A stretch of 40,197 bases of DNA from CAZKTS01 sp964555735 (lineage in GTDB: Bacteria; Actinomycetota; Acidimicrobiia; IMCC26256; PALSA-555): positions 1 to 40,197 of the forward strand of contig CAZKTS010000094.1 in NCBI GenBank assembly GCA_964555735.1. Reading direction: 5' to 3'. Below the pieces are notes generated by a model. That model was not told the DNA's origin. It made no database searches and saw only the letters and a list, made by a program, of their open reading frames with translations. This document shows, piece by piece, positions 7,041 through 14,717 of this stretch. The position numbers were made by a program, and so were the translations under genes. Every line of letters starts with the position of its first letter. The first letter of the stretch is position 1.

Positions 7041-7478
7041 TCAGGCGTCCGGCGCGACCATCCCGACGGTGATGCCGACGCGCGACGCGCGGCGCGCGAT
7101 GCGCCACCCGTCGTCGGTCCGCACGAAGCGGTCGAGGGTGACGCCGTACACGATGCGAGGCGCAGAGGCATCCGCGGGGACGACGACGCCATGCCACGTG
7201 CTCTCCACCTCGGCGGCGCCGTCACCGGCGTCGGCCACGAGGACGTCGCCGACGATCATCACGACGAGCGCGTAGGGAGCGAGGGTCGCCGCCAGCCATT
7301 CCCCCACGCCGTCGCGCTCCAGGACCGCGCCGCCGAGCGCCGTCCCGTCGACCACGGCATCGTCGGTGAGCAGCGGGGCGAGCCGGTCCATCTCGCCGGT
7401 GTTGGCGGCGCGAGCGAATGCGCCCAGCACCGCCGCGATCTCGACGCGGTCGGCGACGTTCGCCGCTGCGACCGTCAC
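7041..7478 (-). CDS. SnoaL-like / NTF2-fold protein
   Basis: 145 aa from GTG 7478, chosen because it overlaps the stop of the upstream paralogue in a GTGA; longer in-frame extensions lie inside that gene. The helix VADRVEIAAVLGAFARAANTGEMDRLAPLLTDDAVVDGTALGG and the C-terminal FVRTDDGWRIARRASRV are the hallmarks of the SnoaL-like group. It resembles the neighbour at 7475, so the pair looks like an ancient duplication and may form a heteromer. Family members include cyclases, dehydratases and isomerases; no assigned role. It is convergent with the alcohol dehydrogenase (16 nt gap). Confidence 0.87.
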   Translation of the reverse strand: MTVAAANVADRVEIAAVLGAFARAANTGEMDRLAPLLTDDAVVDGTALGGAVLERDGVGEWLAATLAPYALVVMIVGDVLVADAGDGAAEVESTWHGVVVPADASAPRIVYGVTLDRFVRTDDGWRIARRASRVGITVGMVAPDA

Positions 7479-7915
7479 GACGATGCCCCGCCCACCGGCG
7501 CCCCGCCCATGCGGGCGAGCGGTCGGTCCACGCGCTCGACCAGCCGCCAGCCCGCGTCGGTGCGCACGGCCCGGTCCTCGTAGACCCCGAACGCGACGAC
7601 CGGCGGCGCGCCCTCGACCGCGACGAACGACACGTGGTTGGTCGTGGTCAGCGTCGCGGTACTGCCGTCGTCGGAGAGGTTGATCTCGGAATCGCCGACG
7701 TGCAGCCGGAACGACTGCACCGCGCCGAACGTCGCCTTCAACCACTCGCGCGCCTCCGGCCACGCGTGCCGGACTCCGCCGACCGCGGTCGAGTCGAGCA
7801 CCGCATCGGGCGTGAAGACCTCGTCGAGCGCGTCGAAGTCGCGCGACAGGAACGCATGGGCGTGGCGGCTCAGCAGATCGGCAAGCGCCACGCGGTCGGC
7901 GACGTCGGGTTCCAC
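7475..7915 (-). CDS. SnoaL-like / NTF2-fold protein
   Basis: 146 aa; GTG 7915 is preceded by GGAGGGG. The start MEPDVADRVALADLLSRHAHAFLSRDFDALDEVFTPDAVLD and the end VRTDAGWRLVERVDRPLARMG are the same helix-strand pattern as the paralogue at 7041, to which it is coupled by a 4-nt overlap. Aspartates in the DFDALDEVFTPDAVLD segment line the usual pocket. Likely a small-molecule isomerase, dehydratase or binding protein in the adjacent catabolic pathway; substrate unknown. Confidence 0.87.
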   Translation of the reverse strand: MEPDVADRVALADLLSRHAHAFLSRDFDALDEVFTPDAVLDSTAVGGVRHAWPEAREWLKATFGAVQSFRLHVGDSEINLSDDGSTATLTTTNHVSFVAVEGAPPVVAFGVYEDRAVRTDAGWRLVERVDRPLARMGGAPVGGASS

Positions 7916-7945
7916 GGCCCCTCCGGTTCGAGCGGAGCCCGAAAC

Positions 7946-8260
7946 CTAGGTGACCTGCGGCTCCCGGGCCGCGCCCGCCGCGCCTCTCTTCCGGCGGGCG
8001 AGCACGAAGGGCGTCGCCACGCAGCCGGCGACCACCAGTCCCACGGCGGTGAACGCGAGCAGCGCATCACCCCTTCCGCCGGAGTCCGCCACCTCCTCCG
8101 CGCGCTCCGTCGCGGTCGCCGGGCGGTTGGTCCCGTCGCCCTTCCGGACGACGCCCACGACGACCGCGACCGCGATCGGCACGACGCACAGCACCAGGAT
8201 CGCGATCGTGATACGGACCCGGCGCGGCGACGTGCTGGTGGAGGCACTTGGGGACGACAT
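7946..8260 (-). CDS. Small two-helix membrane protein
   Basis: 104 aa from ATG 8260. A Ser/Thr-rich N-terminus precedes a first membrane helix at about residues 14-38 (VRITIAILVLCVVPIAVAVVVG); a polar loop rich in charged residues follows, then a second helix at about 65-90 (ALLAFTAVGLVVAGCVATPFVLA) and a basic tail ARRKRG. The basic tail places the C-terminus in the cytoplasm. I do not recognise the family. It lies between the SnoaL-like genes (30 nt gap) and the tRNA; no clear Shine-Dalgarno sequence is seen. Codon use looks like its neighbours, which supports it being real. Confidence 0.7.
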   Translation of the reverse strand: MSSPSASTSTSPRRVRITIAILVLCVVPIAVAVVVGVVRKGDGTNRPATATERAEEVADSGGRGDALLAFTAVGLVVAGCVATPFVLARRKRGAAGAAREPQVT

Positions 8261-8367
8261 GCCCAGATAGTCGTTCCCGAGGACCGATCGGTTCCCGGCG
8301 CCGGTGGTGGTCCCCGCTTCCGCCGGAGGTGCGCCATGGCTGCCACGTAGAGTTGGGCCGTCATCCC

Positions 8368-8439
8368 GCCCTCGTAGCTCAGCGGATAGAGCATCGGCCT
8401 CCGGAGCCGTGTGCGCAGGTTCGAGTCCTGCCGAGGGCG
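8368..8439 (+). tRNA. tRNA-Arg (anticodon CCG)
   Basis: A 72-nt cloverleaf: acceptor GCCCTCG (8368-8374) pairs with CGAGGGC (8432-8438), discriminator G. D-arm GCTC-AGCGGATA-GAGC; anticodon loop CTCCGGA with CCG at its centre, read as Arg CGG codons; T-arm GCAGG-TTCGAGT-CCTGC. The variable loop is four nt and the outermost anticodon-stem pair is U-U. CCA is not encoded. Confidence 0.95.
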
Positions 8440-8441
8440 CC
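8403..8441 (+). repeat. 39-bp direct repeat, copy 1 (3' half of tRNA-Arg)
   Basis: This copy runs from within the anticodon loop through the T-arm and acceptor stem to 2 nt past the discriminator. It is identical over 39 nt to 8495-8533. The tRNA 3' half is the classical target of tyrosine integrases, so it resembles an attachment site. Confidence 0.85.
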
Positions 8442-8494
8442 GCACAACAGGAACGGCTCCGGAGCCCGAACCCGGTCTCCTCCCAAACGCACCA

Positions 8495-8533
8495 GGAGCC
8501 GTGTGCGCAGGTTCGAGTCCTGCCGAGGGCGCC
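8495..8533 (+). repeat. 39-bp direct repeat, copy 2 (tRNA-Arg 3' half alone)
   Basis: Perfect copy of 8403-8441 without the 5' half of the tRNA, so it cannot make a functional tRNA. Only 53 nt separate the copies, containing the palindrome GGCTCCGGAGCC (8455-8466) and no gene. No integrase lies nearby. It looks like a collapsed integration scar or a local duplication. Confidence 0.85.
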
Positions 8534-8543
8534 CACTGCCGAA

Positions 8544-8560
8544 GGCGCTCAGAGAGCGCC
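8544..8560. terminator. Stem-loop over the diguanylate cyclase stop
   Basis: GGCGCTC (8544-8550), loop AGA, GAGCGCC (8554-8560): a perfect 7-bp stem. It follows the tRNA region on the plus strand and overlaps the end of the minus-strand gene, so it could stop transcription from either side. No U-tract. Confidence 0.45.
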
Positions 8561-9856
8561 GGCCTCGTCCATCGCCAGCCGACCGCCGCCGGCGCGCTTG
8601 GCCGCGTAGAGCGCCACGTCGGCTCGGCGCACCAGCTCCGCCCCGCCGCGCACCTCGCCACCGCTCACCGCGAGGCCGATCGATGCGCCGACGCGAGCAG
8701 ACGCACCGTCGCCGAGCACCACGGGCGCGGCCAGCTGCTCGAGGATCCGAGCCGCCAGCTCCGACGCCTGGTCCGTCGAGCTGTGCTCGCACACGATCAG
8801 GAACTCGTCGCCGCCGATGCGGGCGACGAGGTCGCCGGCACGGACCGCGCCGACCAGACGCTCGGCCGTCGCGATGAGCACCGCGTCACCGGCGTGGTGA
8901 CCGTGTCGGTCGTTGACGGCTTTGAAGTCGTCGAGGTCGACGAACAGCACCGCAACCTGCGTCCCGTCGCGGTCGGCGCGGGCGAGCGCCTGGTCGAGCA
9001 ACGTCCCGACGAGTGCCCGGTTCGCGAGCCCGGTGAGCGGATCGTGCGTCGACCGATGCTCGAGCTCTGCCTGGAGGGAGCGCAGCTCCGTGAGGTCGAT
9101 GACCTGGGTCGCGACGTACATGGGCTCGCCAAAGCGGTCGCGCACCAGCGAGCCGGTGAGGTTGGCGTGGATGGTGCGGCCTCCAACGTCGAAGCGGCAG
9201 TCGTCACGCGAGCTCTCGAGCCGACCCGTTGCGATCGCCCCGAGCGCATCGCCGACTCGAGCGGCGTCCGCGTCGTCGACGAGCTCGACGAAGGGCCGGC
9301 CCACCAGCGCCTCGGCGTCCTCCTCGACCATCTCGGCGAACTGCCGGTTCGCCCGGAGGATCCGCCCGTCGAGGCCGGTCTGGGTCATGCCGATGGCTGC
9401 GTGCTCGAACATGTGCGCCAGCCGCAGCCCGGCCTCGTCGAGGATGTCAGCCTGCGGGCGCCGTGCGCCGGCGGGACGCGCGGAGACCACGAGCACGAGC
9501 TCGCCCGAGTCGAGCGCGACGTTGCTCGTGATGACCTCCATCGGCATCCAGCCGCCGTCGGCCGTCGCGATGCGATGCACGACCGGCTCCTTGACGCCGG
9601 GGCCGGTCGCCTGCGACGACACCAACAGCTCGTAGGCGACCGCTAGGTCGTCGGGATGCACGATCTCGAGTGCCGACCGACCGATCCAGTCGCCGGCCGC
9701 ATGCCCGAGCATGCGCTCGGCACCGCGGTTGACGAACACGACCGTGCCGGCCTCGTCGAGCACGACGACGGTCTCCGCGACGTGGTCGACGAGGCTCCCG
9801 AGCACCTGGGCCAGCCCGCTTCCGTCGCTTCCGCCGGTCGTGTCCTGTGCGGTCAA
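8549..9856 (-). CDS. PAS-PAS-GGDEF diguanylate cyclase
   Basis: 435 aa from TTG 9856, chosen because GAGGAGA precedes it at good spacing; an in-frame ATG at 9937 would overlap the next gene. Two PAS-type sensor domains (about residues 15-130, with TVVVLDEAGTVVFVNRGAERMLGH, and 140-265, with FEHAAIGMTQTGLDGRILRANRQF) precede a GGDEF domain (about 275-430). RIGGDEF is intact near residue 347, with FVDLDDFKAVND for metal binding and RAGD five residues upstream of GGDEF, a canonical inhibitory I-site. It should convert two GTP to cyclic di-GMP in response to a cytosolic signal, with product feedback. No transmembrane segment and no EAL domain. Ligand of the PAS domains unknown. Confidence 0.95.
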   Translation of the reverse strand: MTAQDTTGGSDGSGLAQVLGSLVDHVAETVVVLDEAGTVVFVNRGAERMLGHAAGDWIGRSALEIVHPDDLAVAYELLVSSQATGPGVKEPVVHRIATADGGWMPMEVITSNVALDSGELVLVVSARPAGARRPQADILDEAGLRLAHMFEHAAIGMTQTGLDGRILRANRQFAEMVEEDAEALVGRPFVELVDDADAARVGDALGAIATGRLESSRDDCRFDVGGRTIHANLTGSLVRDRFGEPMYVATQVIDLTELRSLQAELEHRSTHDPLTGLANRALVGTLLDQALARADRDGTQVAVLFVDLDDFKAVNDRHGHHAGDAVLIATAERLVGAVRAGDLVARIGGDEFLIVCEHSSTDQASELAARILEQLAAPVVLGDGASARVGASIGLAVSGGEVRGGAELVRRADVALYAAKRAGGGRLAMDEAGAL

Positions 9857-9921
9857 GGCTCTCCTCGGTCGACGTCCAGGATGCCACCCGCGCGTCCGCA
9901 ACGACCGCTCGCATGCCCGGT

Positions 9922-9927
9922 TAGCGT
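9922..9927 (+). promoter_or_regulatory. Candidate -10 box TAGCGT for a leaderless gene
   Basis: TAGCGT lies 8 nt before ATG 9936, so transcription would begin at or next to the start codon. No Shine-Dalgarno sequence is present. The same arrangement recurs at ten other genes in the window. Confidence 0.45.
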
Positions 9928-9935
9928 CCCCGGCC

Positions 9936-11477
9936 ATGGAGACCGGGCCGCGGAACCCGTACCTCGCCGACTCCGGCTACCCCATCGCACACGGGCGCTG
10001 CGACCAGCAGGACAACACGCCCGGCACCGGGCCGACGGGTCCGACCGAGACGCTGACGCCCGACGCGATCCAGTACTCGTGGCTCGGACCCGGGCACTTC
10101 GGCGGACTGATCTCGTCGCCCTACGCCGACGGTCGCCGCGTGATCTGGAGCAACGGCCGCCAGACCATCGCCAAGCTCGACTACGACACACTCGAGGTCC
10201 TGACCACGCTCCCGACAGGCGACCAGGACATCACCCCCCAGGCCGAGCTCGAGGAGCACGTGCGCGGGCTCGACGAGCTGCGAGGCCAGGAGGCGGTGGA
10301 CCACGCCATCTCCCTCGCGATGCAGTTCCTCGTCGGGCTCGACGGCGTCTACGCACTCGTCGACTGCGACAACACCCTCTTCCTCGGGCGCAAGGCCGCA
10401 GTGGTCGCGTACGTCGAGACCGATCGCCGCGACCCGGCGTCACCGATCGTCGAACGCGACCGGTGGGAGAAGCCCGAGCACATCGACGGACAGTTCGTCG
10501 GCGTGAACCTCACCTTCGACGGCCGCCTCGTCCTCTCCACCGATCACGGCTGGATCGTGTGTCTCGCGCGCGACTTCAGCGAGTACGAGGCGATCCGGCT
10601 CCCCCGCGCCGAGGAGGACGCCGCCGCGCACTGGACGCGCATGGAGGCGGAGGGCCGATCCGGCTACGGATGGGTGCGCACCAGCCTCTGCGTCGACGAC
10701 GCCAACGGCATCTATGTGAGCTCGGTCGACCACACCCACAAGGTCGTCTGGACCGGGGAGCGACTGTCGCTCGACGAGGCCGACGGCGCCTGGTCGGCCG
10801 AGTACCGCAACGGTCGTACGTGGGGCTCGGGCACGACGCCGTCGCTCATGGGGTTCGGACCCGATGAGGATCGCTTCGTCGTGATCGGCGACGGCGACGA
10901 CGTCGTCAACATCACGCTGTTCTGGCGCGACGACATCCCCGACGACTGGGAGCAGCTTCCGAACGCGCCGTCGCGCCGCATCGCGGGCATCGGACCCGCG
11001 AACATGGGCAACCCCGACCTCGCGACCATCCAGACCGAGCAGTCGATCACGGTCAGCGGCTACGGCGGGATGACGGTCAACAACGAGTCGGCGTACGTGC
11101 CGCCGGGCATGGGCGGCTCGCTCTTCTCGTTCTTCCTCGGACACGATCCCACGTACACGCCGTTCGGACTCCACAAGTACGAGTGGGATCCCGAGACGCG
11201 AACCTTCGACGAAGCGTGGGTGTGCACCACCGTGTCGTCGCCCAACTCCGTGCCGTTCGTGTCGCAGGCCTCGAACCTCGTCTACACCTGCGGCGCGCGC
11301 GGCCGGCGGTGGACGATCGAGGCGATCGACTGGACCACCGGCGAGCCCGCGTTCCACTACGTCGTCGGCGGGTCGCAGTTCAACACCCTCGGGGGTGGCA
11401 TCACCATCGACGACGACGGCCGCCTGCTCTACGGCACGATCTTCGGCAAGACCCGGATCCTCCGCACCGCCGACTGA
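9936..11477 (+). CDS. Unrecognised beta-propeller-like protein
   Basis: 513 aa from ATG 9936. I do not recognise the family. The sequence has repeated beta-rich stretches of the propeller type, such as LISSPYADGRRVIWSNGRQTIAKLDYDTLEVL, GVNLTFDGRLVLSTDHGWIVCLARDF, SLCVDDANGIYVSSVDHTHKVVWTG and ITIDDDGRLLYGTIFGKTRIL. No signal peptide or membrane helix is visible, so it is probably cytoplasmic. A glycine-rich segment in the C-terminal third (NNESAYVPPGMGGSLFSFFLG) may form an active-site loop. The gene is divergent from the diguanylate cyclase and 41 nt upstream of another propeller-like protein. Sugar-lyase, lactonase or sensor roles are possible; none is supported by a motif. Confidence 0.8.
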   Translation: METGPRNPYLADSGYPIAHGRCDQQDNTPGTGPTGPTETLTPDAIQYSWLGPGHFGGLISSPYADGRRVIWSNGRQTIAKLDYDTLEVLTTLPTGDQDITPQAELEEHVRGLDELRGQEAVDHAISLAMQFLVGLDGVYALVDCDNTLFLGRKAAVVAYVETDRRDPASPIVERDRWEKPEHIDGQFVGVNLTFDGRLVLSTDHGWIVCLARDFSEYEAIRLPRAEEDAAAHWTRMEAEGRSGYGWVRTSLCVDDANGIYVSSVDHTHKVVWTGERLSLDEADGAWSAEYRNGRTWGSGTTPSLMGFGPDEDRFVVIGDGDDVVNITLFWRDDIPDDWEQLPNAPSRRIAGIGPANMGNPDLATIQTEQSITVSGYGGMTVNNESAYVPPGMGGSLFSFFLGHDPTYTPFGLHKYEWDPETRTFDEAWVCTTVSSPNSVPFVSQASNLVYTCGARGRRWTIEAIDWTTGEPAFHYVVGGSQFNTLGGGITIDDDGRLLYGTIFGKTRILRTAD

Positions 11478-11506
11478 CTGCCCGCGCCACGCGACCGCTC
11501 CGCCCG

Positions 11507-11512
11507 TAGGAT
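11507..11512 (+). promoter_or_regulatory. Candidate -10 box TAGGAT for a leaderless gene
   Basis: TAGGAT is 6 nt before ATG 11519, the ideal spacing for transcription starting at the A of ATG. It lies in the short gap after the preceding propeller gene, giving that downstream gene its own promoter. Confidence 0.45.
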
Positions 11513-11518
11513 CCCCGG

Positions 11519-11563
11519 ATGCGGGGACGGCGAATGCGGGGATGCCGGATGCGGGGATGGCGG
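11519..11563 (+). repeat. Three 15-bp tandem repeats over the start codon
   Basis: Units beginning ATGCGGGGA at 11519, 11534 and 11549 each encode MRG-x-R in frame and each supplies an in-frame ATG. Copy-number change would alter only the signal-peptide n-region and keep the frame. Confidence 0.8.
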
Positions 11564-12988
11564 AGCAGGGTCGGCATCGGATGTGCGGCCGTGGTGGTCG
11601 CGGTCGGCGGCTCGGCGCCGTTGGCCGGTGCCGGCGATGGCCGCGAGGGCGTCCAGCCGCCGCCGGGTGCGACGTACACGGGCTCAGCCCCGCTCGCGAA
11701 GCTGACGTTCGCGATCACCGCCCCGGCGCCGCGGGGCGGGTTGCAGATGCGGGTGACCGTCGATCTCGCGTGCAGCAAGAAGTCCGGGGCGGCGGCGATC
11801 ATCGACACGGTGCAGGCCGTCGTCGCGCCCGACGGCTCCTTCGACATCGACGAGCAGGTCTCCTCGCCGCCTGAAGGTGGGAGCAGCATCGGACGGGTCG
11901 AGGTGCGCGGTGAGTTCACGGACGAGTCGAACGCGACGGCCGACGTCACCTTCGGGATGTTCGCCGAGGACGACGACGGCAACGTCTACGACGACTGCAA
12001 GGACGTCGAACGCAGGATCGAGCTCACCGGCGGCGAGGTCGATCCCGGGCTCGCGCTCGTGCGCGCCGCGATCCCGGTCTCGCCCGACACGAGCTTCTAC
12101 CTCGGCACCACCGCCGTCTCGACCGACGCGGTGTACGCCGCGGTGCGTCGGGACGAGTTCGACCGGCGACGCGGCGGGCGCACCTCGGTGGTGACGCGCA
12201 TCGATCCCACGACCGATGCGGTGGAGCGCCGCAGCAAGGTGAGCGGCGACCTGGAGGGGCTCGTCACGGTCGGGAGCGAGCTCGTCGGCATCGACCCGCG
12301 CCAGGGCACCGTCGTCGCGATCGATCCCGAGACCCTCCGCGCCGGCACACCGGTCCAGGTCGCACCGCCCACCGACTACGTCGGGCGACGGTTCGAGGAC
12401 CTCCCGCTCTGGCCTCAGGCCGCGGTCGCCGACGGCGCGATCTGGCTGTCGGCGTCCCGCGACCGAGAGCTCGTGCGGCTCGACCCGTCGTCCCTCGAGA
12501 TCACCGCGCGCTACCCGCTGGACGCGCACCCCACCTACCTCGCGGCCGGCCCGGCCGGGCTCTACGTCGCCACCGAGGGAGGTGCGGACCCCGCGGCGCA
12601 GGTCGTCCTCCGGGTCGACCCGACGACGGGCACGGTCGTCGCCACCTCTGCCCCGGTCCGCAACGTCGGCCCGGTCGTGGCGAGCGCTTCCGAGGTGGTG
12701 ATGACCGACCGCAGCGCCGAACAGCCGATCCTCCGGCTCGACCCGACGTCGCTCACGGTCGTCGCGACCTCGCCGATCGAGCTCGCCGTGCCGCTCGTGG
12801 CCGCCGCTCCCGGCCTCTGGACTGCCCGCGACCAGGACATCGTCGTGCTCGGCCCGGACCTCGGAGCCGTCGCCGAGGTCCGGGGCCTGGTCGAGCTCGA
12901 GGGCGAGGCCCTCGCGAGCACCGGCTTCGATGCGGTGTGGCTGTTCGACCGCGACCAGCAGCTCGTCTACCGGCTCGCCACGTTCTGA
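11519..12988 (+). CDS. Secreted beta-propeller-like protein, unknown function
   Basis: 489 aa from ATG 11519; ATGs at 11534 and 11549 are in-frame alternatives within the pentapeptide repeats. The basic MRGRRMRGCRMRGWRSR n-region is followed by GIGCAAVVVAVGGSAPLAGAGDG, a signal peptide with likely cleavage near AGA. Then comes a beta domain of about 130 residues (ITAPAPRGGLQMRVTVDLAC onward) with two cysteines that may form a disulfide. From about residue 190 there are repeats of the form VVxRIDPTTxxV, such as VVTRIDPTTDAVERR, VVAIDPETLRAG, LVRLDPSSLEI, VVLRVDPTTGTVVAT and ILRLDPTSLTVVAT: YVTN/NHL-like propeller blades. Probably exported. It is convergent with the MFS exporter (9 nt gap). Role unknown; binding or adhesion is possible. 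Confidence 0.85.
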   Translation: MRGRRMRGCRMRGWRSRVGIGCAAVVVAVGGSAPLAGAGDGREGVQPPPGATYTGSAPLAKLTFAITAPAPRGGLQMRVTVDLACSKKSGAAAIIDTVQAVVAPDGSFDIDEQVSSPPEGGSSIGRVEVRGEFTDESNATADVTFGMFAEDDDGNVYDDCKDVERRIELTGGEVDPGLALVRAAIPVSPDTSFYLGTTAVSTDAVYAAVRRDEFDRRRGGRTSVVTRIDPTTDAVERRSKVSGDLEGLVTVGSELVGIDPRQGTVVAIDPETLRAGTPVQVAPPTDYVGRRFEDLPLWPQAAVADGAIWLSASRDRELVRLDPSSLEITARYPLDAHPTYLAAGPAGLYVATEGGADPAAQVVLRVDPTTGTVVATSAPVRNVGPVVASASEVVMTDRSAEQPILRLDPTSLTVVATSPIELAVPLVAAAPGLWTARDQDIVVLGPDLGAVAEVRGLVELEGEALASTGFDAVWLFDRDQQLVYRLATF

Positions 12989-12997
12989 TCGTCTCCT

Positions 12998-14572
12998 TCA
13001 GGCGACCTCGGCGAGGACGTCCTCGTCGAGCTCGTCCTCCGCGACCTGCTGTTCGCGGGACGCGCCCCGCACCCACACGAAGACCGCGCCGAGGAGGAGC
13101 AGGCCGACCCCCAGGAACAGGGCGTACTGCATGCCCGACGTGAAGGCGTCACGTGCTGCGGAACCGAGGGCCTCGCCGCCCTGGGGCAGCCCTTCGGCGA
13201 TGCGCACCGCGATCGCCGGCGCCTCCTTGGCCTGGTCGGCCACCGCCGCGGGCAGGCCCCCGAGCTGATCGCCGATGGAGTCCCGGTACCCGATGTTGAA
13301 CGCGCTGCCGAGGATGGCGACACCGAATGCCGCGCCGAGCTCTCGCGCCGTGTCGTTCACCGCCGAGGCGACACCCTGCTTCGAGCGAGGCAGCGACGCC
13401 ACGATCGCGTTCGTCGCCGGCGTCATCGCGAGCGCGGCACCGGTGCCGAGCACGAGGGTCGTGCCGAGGAAGGCCCAGAAGCTGCTCGACGCGTCGAGCA
13501 GCGCGAACAGGCCGAACCCCACGGCGGACACGAGCAGCCCGATGCCACCGATCAGGCGATGTCCGTACCGCTCGGACATCGTGCCGGACACCGCAGAGAT
13601 CGGCAGCATGATCACCGCCATCGGAGTGAGCGCGAGCGCGGCTTCGAGCGTGCCGTACTCGAACACCAGCTGGAGGAATTGGAGGGAGACGAGGAAGAAG
13701 CCGAACATCGCGAAGAACTGCAGGAACAGCGAGGCCGAGCCGGTCGCGAACCCACGGTGGCGGAACAGTCGCGGGTCGAGGAGCGGGGCGTCGCTGCGCA
13801 GCTCGGCCACCACGAACGCGACGAGGAACGCCGCTCCACCGAGCAGCCCGACGAGGGTGAGCGGGTCGGTCCAGCCGCGCTCGGGGCCCTCGATGATCCC
13901 GAGCACCAAGAGACCGATGCCCAGCGCCGAGAGCACGGCACCGACCGGGTCGAGGTTCACGCGCTCGGACGCGCGCGTCGACGGCACGACCGCGACGATC
14001 GCCACGAGTGCGATGCCTGCGAGCACTGCGGTCACGACGAAGACCGATCGCCACGAGAGCCCCTCGAGCAGCGCACCGGAGACGAGGATCCCGAGCGTGC
14101 CGCCCGCTCCCGCGAACCCGGCCCAGATGCCCACCGCCTTCGCGCGCTCTTCAGGCGGGTACACGCTGGTGATGGTCGAGAGCGTCCCCGGCATCAGGAA
14201 CGCGGCACCGATGCCCATCGCCGCCCGGCACGCGATGAGCGCGGTCGTCGAGTCCACCAGCGCAGCCGCAGCCGCGGCCGCACCGAAGATCGACACGCCG
14301 ACGATCAACGCTCCTCGGCGACCGTAGCGATCGCCGAGCGCGCCCGCCGGGAGCAGCAGCGCCGCGAGCATCAGCGCGTACGCGTCGACGATCCACTGCT
14401 GCGAGGCCTGGCTCGCGCCGAGGTCGGCGGCCAGGTCGGGCAGGGCGTTCGCCAGCATCGAGACACCGGCGACCACCATCACCAGCGCGAGGCACATGGC
14501 GGCGAGGATCACACCGCGGCGGCGGTACACGACGGGGACGTCGGCGATCACGGGCGCGACGGGAGCAGCCAT
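12998..14572 (-). CDS. MFS drug exporter, DHA2 (EmrB/QacA) type
   Basis: 524 aa with about 14 hydrophobic helices, the DHA2 size. Start ATG 14572 is preceded by GAGAGG; a longer in-frame extension would run into the operator region. The N-terminal half has QWIVDAYALMLAALLLPAGALGDRYGRRGALIVG, the MFS motif A between helices 2 and 3, and GAAFLMPGTLSTITSVYPPEERAKAVGIW at helices 4-5. It is a proton-driven inner-membrane exporter of hydrophobic compounds. The gene is divergent from a TetR regulator with a palindromic operator between them, so it is probably derepressed by a substrate. The C-terminus is acidic (DELDEDVLAEVA). Confidence 0.94.
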   Translation of the reverse strand: MAAPVAPVIADVPVVYRRRGVILAAMCLALVMVVAGVSMLANALPDLAADLGASQASQQWIVDAYALMLAALLLPAGALGDRYGRRGALIVGVSIFGAAAAAAALVDSTTALIACRAAMGIGAAFLMPGTLSTITSVYPPEERAKAVGIWAGFAGAGGTLGILVSGALLEGLSWRSVFVVTAVLAGIALVAIVAVVPSTRASERVNLDPVGAVLSALGIGLLVLGIIEGPERGWTDPLTLVGLLGGAAFLVAFVVAELRSDAPLLDPRLFRHRGFATGSASLFLQFFAMFGFFLVSLQFLQLVFEYGTLEAALALTPMAVIMLPISAVSGTMSERYGHRLIGGIGLLVSAVGFGLFALLDASSSFWAFLGTTLVLGTGAALAMTPATNAIVASLPRSKQGVASAVNDTARELGAAFGVAILGSAFNIGYRDSIGDQLGGLPAAVADQAKEAPAIAVRIAEGLPQGGEALGSAARDAFTSGMQYALFLGVGLLLLGAVFVWVRGASREQQVAEDELDEDVLAEVA

Positions 14573-14648
14573 GGGACCTCTCTCCGAGAAGGCCACCGAG
14601 CCGGGGGGAGCTCGGTGGCAGACGTATGCTGGCACCGAAGTGGACGGC

Positions 14649-14671
14649 GCCTCCGGTTAATATACGGAGGC
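14649..14671. promoter_or_regulatory. TetR-type operator GCCTCCG-N9-CGGAGGC
   Basis: A perfect inverted repeat with 7-bp arms around GTTAATATA, the only AT-rich stretch of the 145-nt divergent region. TAATAT and its complement can act as -10 boxes in either direction, so a bound repressor would cover both promoters. An extra CCTCCG half-site follows at 14674-14679. Confidence 0.75.
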
Positions 14672-14717
14672 ACCCTCCGCTTGGCAAGTCGAAATCCCGT
14701 GGGGACGGAGTCCTGCT

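Noticed and set aside
7041..7763. Longer version of the SnoaL-like protein starting near 7763
   Set aside because: The extension lies antisense-free inside the upstream paralogue in another frame and has no family similarity; the GTGA overlap start at 7478 fits the domain boundary.
8455..8466. Palindrome GGCTCCGGAGCC after the tRNA as a terminator
   Set aside because: No loop and no U-tract; it resembles a partial copy of the anticodon-arm sequence instead.
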